Shown piece by piece: positions 1 to 5,373 of a stretch of 5,373 nt of DNA. A program made the translations under genes and the position numbers. Position 1 is the first letter of the stretch; every line of letters starts with the position of its first letter. The notes beneath the pieces were generated by a model. That model did no database searches. It saw only the letters and a program-made list of their open reading frames with translations, and had not been told where the DNA came from. The stretch spans positions 269 to 5,641 of the forward strand of contig DCVO01000126.1 of assembly GCA_002327405.1 (NCBI GenBank), in the 5' to 3' direction. The DNA comes from Thiobacillus sp. UBA2186 (GTDB lineage Bacteria > Pseudomonadota > Gammaproteobacteria > Burkholderiales > Thiobacillaceae).

Positions 1-78
1 CACGGCGGCCTGCGCGTGTGGCACCTGTGGCTGAACGGCACGCTGTATGTGACTTACCTGGTTATTGCGCTGGCGTGA
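1..78 (+). CDS. C-terminal end of an unidentified membrane protein (partial)
   Basis: An open frame runs from the first base to a TGA at 76-78 and encodes 25 residues, HGGLRVWHLW followed by a hydrophobic stretch ending in LVIALA. The last 15 or so residues are apolar and aromatic enough to form a final membrane helix, so this is probably the tail of an integral membrane protein. It is the only credible plus-strand gene and converges on pilR, with the 9-mer inverted repeat between them. The fragment is too short to name a family. I considered CobD/AmpE-like or cytochrome-assembly proteins but saw no diagnostic motif. That the frame is coding is an inference from its hydrophobic pattern and its position, since the 5' part lies outside the window. 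Confidence 0.5.
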   Translation, partial: HGGLRVWHLWLNGTLYVTYLVIALA

Positions 79-89
79 GAAAAACATTC

Positions 90-239
90 AACCACGGGGG
101 GCACGGGGAACACGGGGAAAGCAAAAGATAGAAATATTCCGTGCTTAGTTGTGCAGTCGCCTTTATTTTTGTTTTTTGATTTTGCCTTTTGATCCGGTTT
201 TCCCCCGTGTCCCCCGTGTCCCCCGTGCCCCCCGTGGTT
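90..239. repeat. Inverted repeat with tandem 9-mer CACGGGG arms; possible bidirectional terminator
   Basis: The left arm (90-120) reads AACCACGGGGGG and then two CACGGGGAA units. The right arm (198-239) is its reverse complement but carries one more unit: four 9-mers, TCCCCCGTG three times (201-227) and then CCCCCCGTG (228-236), followed by GTT. The arms enclose about 77 bp of AT-rich sequence with T-runs at 164-189, unlike the GC-rich surroundings. The repeat fills the gap between two convergent genes. Each transcript reads the G-rich strand within 10-25 nt of its stop codon, so a long hairpin or G-quadruplex could end or protect both mRNAs. The repeat structure is seen directly; termination is inference. 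Arms built of CACGGGG units suggest a dispersed repeat family. Confidence 0.8.
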
Positions 240-247
240 AATCAGGT

Positions 248-1573
248 TTATTCAATTCCCAGCCGTTCGAGGCGGTAGCGCAGCGAGCGGAAGGTGACGC
301 CCAGAAGCCGCGCGGCGGCGGTCTTGTTGTAGCGGGTCTGTTCCAGCGCCTTCAATAGCGCTTCGCGTTCCAACTTGTCGAGATAATCCTGCAGGTTGTT
401 CGGCGGCGTATCCGCGTCGGCCGAAGCCTGGAAGGCAGCGGCAGGCGCAAGATTTAGGTCGTCCGCGCGGATGGTGTCGTCTTCCGCCAGCGCCAGCGCG
501 CGCTCGAGAATGTTTTCCAGTTCGCGCACGTTGCCGGGGAAAGCGTAGTTTTTGAGCAGTTTCACCGCTTCCGCATCCAGCCGGACAGCGCGGCCCTGGC
601 TCAGTTTGGCCAGCAGCGCACGGGCGAGGGGAGCGATGTCTTCCGGGCGCTCGCGCAGGCTGGGCATGTTCAGTTCGATGACGTTGAGACGGTAATACAG
701 GTCCTGCCGGAAGCGGCCGGCCTCGACCATCTGCGCGAGCTTCTGGTGGGTGGCGCTGATGATGCGCACATCGAGCGGCTCCTCCTGGGTGGCGCCCACC
801 CTGCGCACTTTCTTTTCCTGGATTGCGCGCAGCAGTTTCACCTGCATGGGAAGCGGCAGGTCGGCGACTTCGTCCAGGAACAGGGTGCCGCCGTCGGCGG
901 CATGGAAGAAGCCTTCGTGATCGGCATTGGCGCCGGTGAACGCGCCTTTCCTGTAGCCGAAAAACTCGCTTTCCATCAGCGTCTCGGGAATGGCGCCGCA
1001 GTTGACCGGCACGAATGCATGGTCGGCGCGCGAACCAAGCGAGTGGATGCGGCGCGCGGCGAGCTCCTTGCCGCTGCCGGATTCGCCGGTGATATGCACC
1101 GGCGCCTGGGTGCGCGCGAGCTTGTCGATCTGACGGCGGATTTCCTGCATGGCGACGGATTCGCCGAGCAGTTCTCCAGCCTCGCTGCCGGCGCCGGCGC
1201 TTTTCTCGGGCACTTTCAGCGCGGTCTTGATGAGTGCGCGCAGCTGGTCGAGCGCGACCGGTTTGGAAAGATAATCGAAGGCGCCTGCCTTGAGCGCTTC
1301 CACGGCGTTATTGGTATTGCCGTAGGCGGTGATCACCGCGACCGGCATGGCAGGCTGGCGCTCGCCGATGTGCCTCAGGACTTCGAGGCCGCTGCCGTCG
1401 GTCAGGCGCATGTCGGTCAGGCACAGGTCGAAGCGCTCATTGTCCAGAAGCTGGCGGGCTTCGGCGACGGTGGCTGCGCGCCGGGTGTCCAGGCCCATTT
1501 TCGCCAGGGTGATTTCCATCAGGTCGAGAAGGTCCGGCTCGTCGTCCACGATGAGCACGTGCGGCGCATTCAA
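248..1573 (-). CDS. pilR: PilR, sigma-54-dependent response regulator of type IV pili
   Basis: This 441-residue NtrC-family regulator is expected to be phosphorylated by PilS and to activate sigma-54 (RpoN) promoters such as that of the major pilin. The receiver domain (about 5-118) has the acidic pair D10/D11, phosphoacceptor D54, T82 and K104. The AAA+ domain (about 135-375) has Walker A GESGSGKE (163-170), the sigma-54 contact loop GAFTGA (210-215), Walker B GGTLFLDE (228-235) and the FRQDLYYRLNV segment (288-298). A Fis-type helix-turn-helix (about 405-438) ends in RYRLERLGIE, typical of PilR. The start is a TTG with GAGG 8 nt upstream; both lie in or at the edge of the inverted-repeat element 1572-1812. 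A GTG five codons later is the only other nearby choice. All catalytic residues are present. NtrC-family paralogues share this layout; the adjacent PilS makes PilR the best name. Confidence 0.93.
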   Translation of the reverse strand: MNAPHVLIVDDEPDLLDLMEITLAKMGLDTRRAATVAEARQLLDNERFDLCLTDMRLTDGSGLEVLRHIGERQPAMPVAVITAYGNTNNAVEALKAGAFDYLSKPVALDQLRALIKTALKVPEKSAGAGSEAGELLGESVAMQEIRRQIDKLARTQAPVHITGESGSGKELAARRIHSLGSRADHAFVPVNCGAIPETLMESEFFGYRKGAFTGANADHEGFFHAADGGTLFLDEVADLPLPMQVKLLRAIQEKKVRRVGATQEEPLDVRIISATHQKLAQMVEAGRFRQDLYYRLNVIELNMPSLRERPEDIAPLARALLAKLSQGRAVRLDAEAVKLLKNYAFPGNVRELENILERALALAEDDTIRADDLNLAPAAAFQASADADTPPNNLQDYLDKLEREALLKALEQTRYNKTAAARLLGVTFRSLRYRLERLGIE

Positions 1574-1812
1574 CCTGGAAACCTCAGTTGGACGCGCCCG
1601 ATGGTGCGTTCGGGCGCGTGGCTGGCGCGAAGCGATGACGTCGCAGGCTCATGCCTGCAAGGATGGAGCGACAAAGCCAGGCGCGTGTCCGAACGTGCCA
1701 GCGGGTGTGTAGCGTGCCTGCTCAACGGGTGAAGGTTAGTGGAGGCAGGATTCTCAGTATTCATAAATGGACTTTCCAGGCGAGGCAAGCGGTCAACTGA
1801 GGTTTCTAGGTT
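1572..1812. repeat. 241-bp MITE-like element with 19-bp terminal inverted repeats between pilS and pilR
   Basis: The left terminus (1572-1590, AACCTGGAAACCTCAGTTG) and the reverse complement of the right terminus (1794-1812, AACCTAGAAACCTCAGTTG) match at 18 of 19 positions. Just inside the left end is a perfect 10-bp stem, ACGCGCCCGA (1592-1601) with TCGGGCGCGT (1610-1619). Further in is GCAGGC (1643-1648) with GCCTGC (1653-1658) around a TCAT loop, enclosed by CTGGC (1622-1626) and GCCAG (1676-1680). GCAT occurs two bases outside each terminus (1566-1569 and 1815-1818), a possible 4-bp target duplication that could be chance. The right arm contains the pilS stop codon; the left arm contains the pilR Shine-Dalgarno and two bases of its TTG. 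No transposase is encoded, so it would be non-autonomous. A structured regulatory or toxic small RNA is an alternative reading. Confidence 0.75.
1582..1585 (-). promoter_or_regulatory. Ribosome binding site of pilR, inside a repeat arm
   Basis: On the minus strand GAGG lies 8 nt before the TTG start of pilR (1571-1573). It is part of the terminal inverted repeat, so the CCUC in the opposite arm (minus strand, 1802-1799) can base-pair with it. It supports the TTG start. Confidence 0.55.
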
Positions 1813-3467
1813 TGGCATGGTTGCTTGGGCAGGCTCAGGCGAAAGCAGGCGCCGGGGCGGTTGCCGGCGAATTCGAGGCGGGCGCCGTTGGCTTCGGCCA
1901 GTTCGCGCGCGATGAACAAACCCAGGCCGGTGCCCTGCGCGTCGGTGGTGAAAAAAGGCTCGAACAGCTGCGCCTGGTTTTCCGCATTGATGCCCGGACC
2001 GTCATCGCAGATTTCCAGCCTCAAGCCGGCGTCGCTGTCCTGCAGGACAAGGCTGACGCTGCCCGCTTGCCTGTGGCCGTGCCGCCAGGCGTTGCGCGTC
2101 AGGTTCCAGAGGATTTGCCGCAGGTGTTCGGGGGCAAAACAAACGGTGGCGTCGTCATTCATGTCCACTATGACGGCGTTTTCCGGTATTTCTTCAGCCT
2201 GCTGCCATTCCTTTGTCCAGGCTTTGATGAAGCCGGCGATCTTCAGGTTCGAACGCTCCTGTCGGTCGCGGCGGTTGAGCATCAGGATGTCCTGGACCAT
2301 CGAATCGAGGCGCTGGACATTGTTGCGGATGATTCCGGTCAGCCTGGCATTGGCGCCGGCGGCGCTTTCCTCGTCCAGCAGTTGTGCGGCATGGCCGATG
2401 GCGGAGAGCGGGTTGCGGATTTCATGCGCGATGTTGAGCGTGAGCCGGCCCAGCGAGGCCAGCTTGATCTGCCGGGCGAGTTTTTCCGCGCGGGAGACGT
2501 CTTCCATCAGCAGGACGGTATGGCCGCTGTCCTCGACCGGCAGAAAACGCAGGCGCACGCGTGCACCCGGCAGGTCCATTTCGAGTTCGCCGGCCTGGTT
2601 CGGCATCTGGCTGACCTGTTCGAACAGGCCGCGCACCGATTCCGGCTTGTCCTGCCCCGGGCCTCTGCCCAGCATGGCGCTGGCCTGGGGGTTGCAGTAA
2701 GTGATCAGCCCTTTGTGGTTGAAGGCGATGATGCCGTTGACCGAATCGCCCGCCGCCAGCGCGTGGATACGGTTGAGCAGGGCGAGTTCCCTGGCTTTCT
2801 CGGCAGCCTCCTGTTCCGACAGCAAGGCACGGCGGGTCAGGATGTGGGCCAGCCAGGCCACGGCGAAGAAACTGACCGACAGCAGGGCGGCCTGCAGATA
2901 TTCCTGCGGCTCCGCCGCCCAGCCCAGAACGCGCAGAGTGTGCATGCCCAGTATCGCGAGCGATGCCATCGAGGCGTACATCAGCGCGAGCCTGCCCTGG
3001 CCCACCAGGCCCGCCGAAGCCAGGGACACCAGCAGCAACAGGCTCAAACCGCTGTTTACCCCGCCGCTGGCATTGGTCATGGAGGTGATGAACACGATGT
3101 CGGTGAAGATATGCAGCGATACCTGGACGGGGAATGACGGCCAGCGCGCGCGGATGGCCATGATGAACAAGGCCGAGGAAACCAGGTAGCCGAAAGCCGC
3201 GATACGGAAGAACAGCGGGTTTTCAGCGCCCAGCGGCCAGTCGTGCGTGACGAACAGGGAGGCAATCGCGAGGATTGCGGCAATGACGAGGCGGTAGAGA
3301 TTGAAGTAGTCCAGCGACCGCCAATGCGAAGAATAGAATCCCGGCAGGCCGGGACGCGGTGGCGCGCTTACTTTCGACCCAGGCGCTGGTGTTCCGGCGT
3401 GCAGAAGAACTCTCCCCGCGAAAAAATCGCTTCGGAACGCGGCAGGTTGACGCCGCAGTGGGCGCAT
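1806..3467 (-). CDS. pilS: PilS, membrane sensor histidine kinase of the PilSR system
   Basis: PilS autophosphorylates and passes phosphate to PilR to control type IV pilin transcription. Numbered from the ATG at 3467 (553 residues), the conserved opening HWRSLDYFNLYRL is at 48-60. About six hydrophobic segments follow (57-74, 86-106, 115-131, 139-156, 159-178, 193-211), anchoring it in the inner membrane. A PAS-like domain (about 228-328) precedes the kinase core: H-box with H348 in AHEIRNPL, N-box NLTRNA (455-460), G1 DDGPGI (488-493), F-box LFEPFFTT (501-508) and G2 GTGLGL (512-517). The start is uncertain. The ATG overlaps the upstream gene by 100 nt, and its first 32 residues are probably not native. 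The conserved protein seems to begin near codon 33 (GTA, 3369-3371), which is not a standard start. The TAG stop lies in the repeat element before pilR. Confidence 0.9.
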   Translation of the reverse strand: MRPLRRQPAAFRSDFFAGRVLLHAGTPAPGSKVSAPPRPGLPGFYSSHWRSLDYFNLYRLVIAAILAIASLFVTHDWPLGAENPLFFRIAAFGYLVSSALFIMAIRARWPSFPVQVSLHIFTDIVFITSMTNASGGVNSGLSLLLLVSLASAGLVGQGRLALMYASMASLAILGMHTLRVLGWAAEPQEYLQAALLSVSFFAVAWLAHILTRRALLSEQEAAEKARELALLNRIHALAAGDSVNGIIAFNHKGLITYCNPQASAMLGRGPGQDKPESVRGLFEQVSQMPNQAGELEMDLPGARVRLRFLPVEDSGHTVLLMEDVSRAEKLARQIKLASLGRLTLNIAHEIRNPLSAIGHAAQLLDEESAAGANARLTGIIRNNVQRLDSMVQDILMLNRRDRQERSNLKIAGFIKAWTKEWQQAEEIPENAVIVDMNDDATVCFAPEHLRQILWNLTRNAWRHGHRQAGSVSLVLQDSDAGLRLEICDDGPGINAENQAQLFEPFFTTDAQGTGLGLFIARELAEANGARLEFAGNRPGACFRLSLPKQPCQT

Positions 3468-3601
3468 TTCACCATGTCTTCCGGTCCGCGCTCGGCTGGG
3501 GCGGCGCGGCCGGGCTGGCTGAGCTTGCGCTGGTAGCTCTTGATAAGCAGATAAATGACCAGTCCCAGGCCGACGAGAACGAGAAGCTTAGAAATGCCCA
3601 A
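3368..3601 (-). CDS. PP0621-type small membrane-anchored zinc-finger-like protein
   Basis: This is a 77-residue protein of unknown function. Residues 5-20 (KLLVLVGLGLVIYLLI) form one membrane helix, followed by a basic stretch and a linker (21-42). A small putative metal site comes last: CAHC at 46-49, then C67 and H71 (C-x2-C-x17-C-x3-H), within the phrase MVKCAHCGVNLPRSEA. From memory this matches the short PP0621-like proteins often found immediately upstream of pilS in betaproteobacteria and pseudomonads. A cytoplasmic zinc-binding tail tethered to the inner membrane, perhaps linked to PilS, is inference. The start is TTG, supported by AAGGA 7 nt upstream and by the helix beginning directly after it. 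Its TAA stop sits where pilS coding appears to begin, suggesting an operon with pilS and pilR. Confidence 0.8.
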   Translation of the reverse strand: MGISKLLVLVGLGLVIYLLIKSYQRKLSQPGRAAPAERGPEDMVKCAHCGVNLPRSEAIFSRGEFFCTPEHQRLGRK

Positions 3602-3608
3602 AGCGTTT

Positions 3609-3613
3609 TCCTT
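3609..3613 (-). promoter_or_regulatory. Ribosome binding site of the PP0621-type gene
   Basis: The minus strand carries AAGGA, 7 nt before the TTG at 3599-3601. This near-consensus site decides in favour of the TTG start; no ATG or GTG lies at a comparable spacing. Confidence 0.65.
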
Positions 3614-3631
3614 GATTTATCCGGGCCGAGA

Positions 3632-3659
3632 ATTATGCGCCGCCCTGAGACAATGCCGA
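3632..3659 (-). promoter_or_regulatory. Possible sigma-70 promoter of the PP0621-pilS-pilR operon
   Basis: In the 89-bp gap after tcdA the minus strand has CATAAT (3632-3637), a 5/6 match to the -10 consensus. TCGGCA (3654-3659), a 4/6 match to the -35 consensus, lies 16 bp upstream. The pair sits about 30 bp before the TTG start of the first operon gene. The -35 box is weak and the match could be chance, so this is a candidate only. Confidence 0.3.
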
Positions 3660-3690
3660 ATAGTACACAAGCCGTGCGGTCTGCGGCTAG

Positions 3691-4491
3691 TTATTTGGCC
3701 GCCAAGCCGTTCAGGACCGCCGCTGCCGCCAGCATGCCAAACACCGATGTGACGCAGACGGAAGAGCCGAAACCTGCGCAGTTGAGGCCGTGGATGTGCG
3801 CGTCCTCGGGTTTCTCGAAACACACGCCGCCCTCGGCCGTGGGGTAGACCAGCGGCTCGACGGAATACACGCAGTCGACGCCGAACTTCTTCCTGGTATC
3901 GCGCGGAAAACCGTAATCCTTGCGCAGCCGGGCGCGCACCTTGGCCAGCAGCGGGTCCTGGGTGGTGCGCGCGAGATCGTCGACCCGCGCCAGGCCGGGG
4001 TCACGCTGGCCGCCGGCGCCGCCGACGCACGCCAGCCTGATCTTGTTGCGCTTGCAGTAATGGATGAGCGCGGCTTTCACGCGCGCGCTGTCGATGGCGT
4101 CGACCACGAAATCGAAACCGTTGCCGAGCAGGGCGTCGAGATTTTCTTCGCTGAGGAATTCTTCCACGCCGCTGATCTTGCAGCGGGGGTTGATGGCGAG
4201 GATGCGCTCGCGCATGGCCTGCACCTTGGCCTTGCCTTCTTCGCCGGTGAGGGCGTGGAGCTGGCGGTTGATGTTGGATTCGGCGATGTGGTCGGGGTCG
4301 ATCAGGGTAAGCCGGCCGATGGCGCTGCGCGCCAGCGCCTCGACCACCCAGGAGCCCACGCCGCCGATGCCGATGACGCACACGTGCGCCTGCTGGAAGC
4401 GTTCAAAGGCGATGGGGCCGTACAGGCGGCGCACCCCGCCGAAGCGGCGCTCGAAATCGATGTTGTGGTCTGGCTTGAAAAGTTCGGTCAC
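3691..4491 (-). CDS. tcdA: TcdA, tRNA threonylcarbamoyladenosine dehydratase (ct6A synthesis)
   Basis: TcdA (also CsdL or YgdL) uses ATP to cyclise t6A37 to ct6A in ANN-decoding tRNAs. It is a cytoplasmic, E1/ThiF-like adenylating enzyme. The 266 residues align with the E. coli protein over nearly their whole length as I recall it. RFGGVRRLYG opens the conserved part (16-25). The nucleotide-binding loop GIGGVGS is at 41-47, IDPDHI at 64-69, the NINRQ arginine motif at 73-77, VDAIDS at 130-135, GGAGGQ at 157-162, and GVDCVYSVE at 204-212. The C-terminal FGSSVCVTSVFG segment is at 241-252. The length is normal and no key motif is missing. The GTG start lacks a clear Shine-Dalgarno but fits the usual N-terminal length. 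It lies 52 nt downstream of tRNA-Pro and probably shares a transcript with it. Confidence 0.95.
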   Translation of the reverse strand: MTELFKPDHNIDFERRFGGVRRLYGPIAFERFQQAHVCVIGIGGVGSWVVEALARSAIGRLTLIDPDHIAESNINRQLHALTGEEGKAKVQAMRERILAINPRCKISGVEEFLSEENLDALLGNGFDFVVDAIDSARVKAALIHYCKRNKIRLACVGGAGGQRDPGLARVDDLARTTQDPLLAKVRARLRKDYGFPRDTRKKFGVDCVYSVEPLVYPTAEGGVCFEKPEDAHIHGLNCAGFGSSVCVTSVFGMLAAAAVLNGLAAK

Positions 4492-4543
4492 TTGCGCGCT
4501 ACAGGAATGTGCGGTGCGGATGTCGTGCCGTTTTTGGAATGTC

Positions 4544-4620
4544 TGGTCGGGGTGAGAGGATTCGAACCTCCGGCCTCTACGTCCCGAACGTAGCGCTCTA
4601 CCAGGCTAAGCTACACCCCG
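4544..4620 (-). tRNA. tRNA-Pro (anticodon CGG)
   Basis: The minus strand folds into a complete 77-nt cloverleaf. The acceptor stem is CGGGGTG with CACCCCG, giving the unusual C1-G72 pair typical of bacterial tRNA-Pro. The D arm contains AGCCTGGTAG. The anticodon stem CTACG/CGTAG surrounds the loop TTCGGGA, with anticodon CGG at 4584-4586 reading CCG codons. The T arm has GGAGG-TTCGAAT-CCTCT. The discriminator is A, and the 3' CCA is encoded (4544-4546). Its 5' end is 18 nt after the ispB stop, so it is probably released by processing from an ispB transcript unless a promoter lies inside ispB. Confidence 0.97.
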
Positions 4621-4638
4621 CGGTGTGATTTTTGTCGG

Positions 4639-5373
4639 TCAGAAATTTCTGTCGACTGCAAAGTCTGCCAATTGTATCAAAGCTGATTTGTGTTTGGTAT
4701 CGGGCAGCGCATCGAGCGCTGCCTTGGCGATGGCGATTTCGCGCCGTGCCTGCTCCCGGGTGTACTGCAGGGCGCCGGTTTCCCGGATGGCCTTGAGCAC
4801 GGTTTCGAGCTGGGCGAGGCCGGCGAATTCGATGGCCTCGCGGATGGCGGCGGCCTGCTCGGGGGCGCCGTTCTTCATGGCATATAAAAGCGGCAGAGTG
4901 GGCTTGCCTTCGGCGAGGTCGTCGCCGACGTTTTTGCCGGTCTCGTTCGAATTGCCGGAATAGTCGAGCACGTCGTCGATCAACTGGAAGGCGGTGCCCA
5001 AGTGCATGCCGTACTGGGCCATGGCCTCTTCCTGCTCCGGCGTGCCGCCGCCGATGACCGCGCCCAGGCGGGCTGCGGCCTCGAACAGCTTGGCGGTCTT
5101 GTAGCGGATGACCCTGAGATAGTTTTCTTCGTCGATGTCGGCGTCGTGGCAGTTCAGAAGCTGCAGTACCTCGCCCTCGGCGATGACGTTGGTGGCGTCG
5201 GCCAGGATCTGCATCACGCGCATGTCGCCTACCGACACCATCATCTGGAAGGAGCGGGAATACAGGAAATCGCCCACCAGCACGCTGGCGGCGTTGCCGA
5301 ACAGGGCATTGGCGGTCTGGTTGCCGCGGCGGAGGTCGGATTCGTCCACCACGTCGTCGTGCAGCAGGGTGGC
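4639..5373 (-). CDS. ispB: IspB-type long-chain polyprenyl diphosphate synthase (5' end cut by window)
   Basis: This trans-prenyltransferase extends an allylic diphosphate with isopentenyl diphosphate to make the C40-type side chain of ubiquinone or menaquinone. The visible 244 residues begin ATLLHDDVVDESD, the first aspartate-rich motif (D6, D7 and D10 of the fragment), followed by LRRG. The frame therefore continues past the right edge; a start at 5352 would delete the catalytic motif. Other marks are GDFLYSRSFQ, YKTAKLFEAA, the second aspartate-rich motif QLIDDVLDYSGN (D133, D134, D137) and NVGDDLAEGKPTLPL. The usual length is about 322 residues, so roughly 78 N-terminal residues are missing. 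Octaprenyl is the usual product in related bacteria, but chain length cannot be read from this part. The stop is TGA at 4639-4641. Confidence 0.95.
   Translation of the reverse strand, partial: ATLLHDDVVDESDLRRGNQTANALFGNAASVLVGDFLYSRSFQMMVSVGDMRVMQILADATNVIAEGEVLQLLNCHDADIDEENYLRVIRYKTAKLFEAAARLGAVIGGGTPEQEEAMAQYGMHLGTAFQLIDDVLDYSGNSNETGKNVGDDLAEGKPTLPLLYAMKNGAPEQAAAIREAIEFAGLAQLETVLKAIRETGALQYTREQARREIAIAKAALDALPDTKHKSALIQLADFAVDRNF

Noticed and set aside
746..1732. 328-codon plus-strand open frame opposite pilR
   Set aside because: It is antisense to the fully motif-bearing PilR, has biased composition rich in A, G, H and R, and no domain. Long antisense frames are common in GC-rich coding DNA. 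Its last part only reads into the repeat element.
1767..3137. 456-codon plus-strand open frame opposite pilS
   Set aside because: It lies antisense to the PilS kinase and membrane regions, shows no recognisable motif, and is rich in Q, R, H and G in the way typical of shadow frames.
3664..3690. Hairpin AGCCG/CGGCT just after the tcdA stop as a terminator
   Set aside because: The stem is only 5 bp and is followed by TTGTGT rather than a T-run, so it cannot be distinguished from chance.
3790..4593. 267-codon plus-strand open frame opposite tcdA and running into the tRNA
   Set aside because: It is antisense to a clear TcdA, ends inside the tRNA-Pro gene, and its C-terminus (GVRGFEPPASTSRT) is the familiar false translation of a tRNA T arm.
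4544..4620. tRNA-Pro as an integration site for a genomic island
   Set aside because: There is no integrase, no direct repeat of the tRNA 3' end in the window, and housekeeping genes lie on both sides.
5350..5352. GTG at 5350-5352 as the start of ispB
   Set aside because: The frame stays open to the window edge, and the seven upstream codons encode ATLLHDD, part of the essential first aspartate-rich motif. The gene is simply cut by the window.

Overview
The window is a GC-rich chromosomal stretch, almost entirely coding on the minus strand. It looks betaproteobacterial, probably from the Nitrosomonadales/Gallionellales-type environmental lineages. This rests on protein character and gene order (an ispB, tRNA-Pro, tcdA, PP0621-like, pilS, pilR series), not on a database search.

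In minus-strand transcription order (right to left) the window holds six features. (1) The C-terminal three quarters of a long-chain polyprenyl diphosphate synthase (ispB; quinone side chain), cut by the right edge. (2) A tRNA-Pro(CGG) with encoded CCA, only 18 nt after ispB. (3) tcdA, the ct6A-forming tRNA threonylcarbamoyladenosine dehydratase. (4) A 77-residue membrane-anchored, zinc-finger-like protein of the PP0621 type. (5) pilS, a six-helix membrane sensor histidine kinase. (6) pilR, its NtrC-type sigma-54 response regulator. Features 4 to 6 look like one operon controlling type IV pilin transcription. At the far left the last 25 codons of an unidentified plus-strand membrane protein converge on pilR.

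Two non-coding structures stand out. Between the convergent left-hand genes (90-239) is an inverted repeat whose arms are tandem 9-mers of the type CACGGGG(G/A)A. Each converging transcript reads its G-rich strand just after its stop codon, so it could act as a two-way terminator or G-quadruplex element. Between pilS and pilR (1572-1812) sits a 241-bp element with 19-bp near-perfect terminal inverted repeats, strong internal hairpins and a possible GCAT flanking duplication. It supplies the pilS stop codon in one arm, and the pilR Shine-Dalgarno and most of its TTG start codon in the other. It looks like a dispersed MITE-like or structured-RNA element domesticated inside a two-component operon, and its arms could couple pilR translation to pilS termination.

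The start of pilS is also odd. Where a GTGA stop/start overlap with the upstream gene would be expected, the sequence reads GTAA, leaving no good standard start near the conserved N-terminus. No phage, CRISPR or transposase gene is visible.
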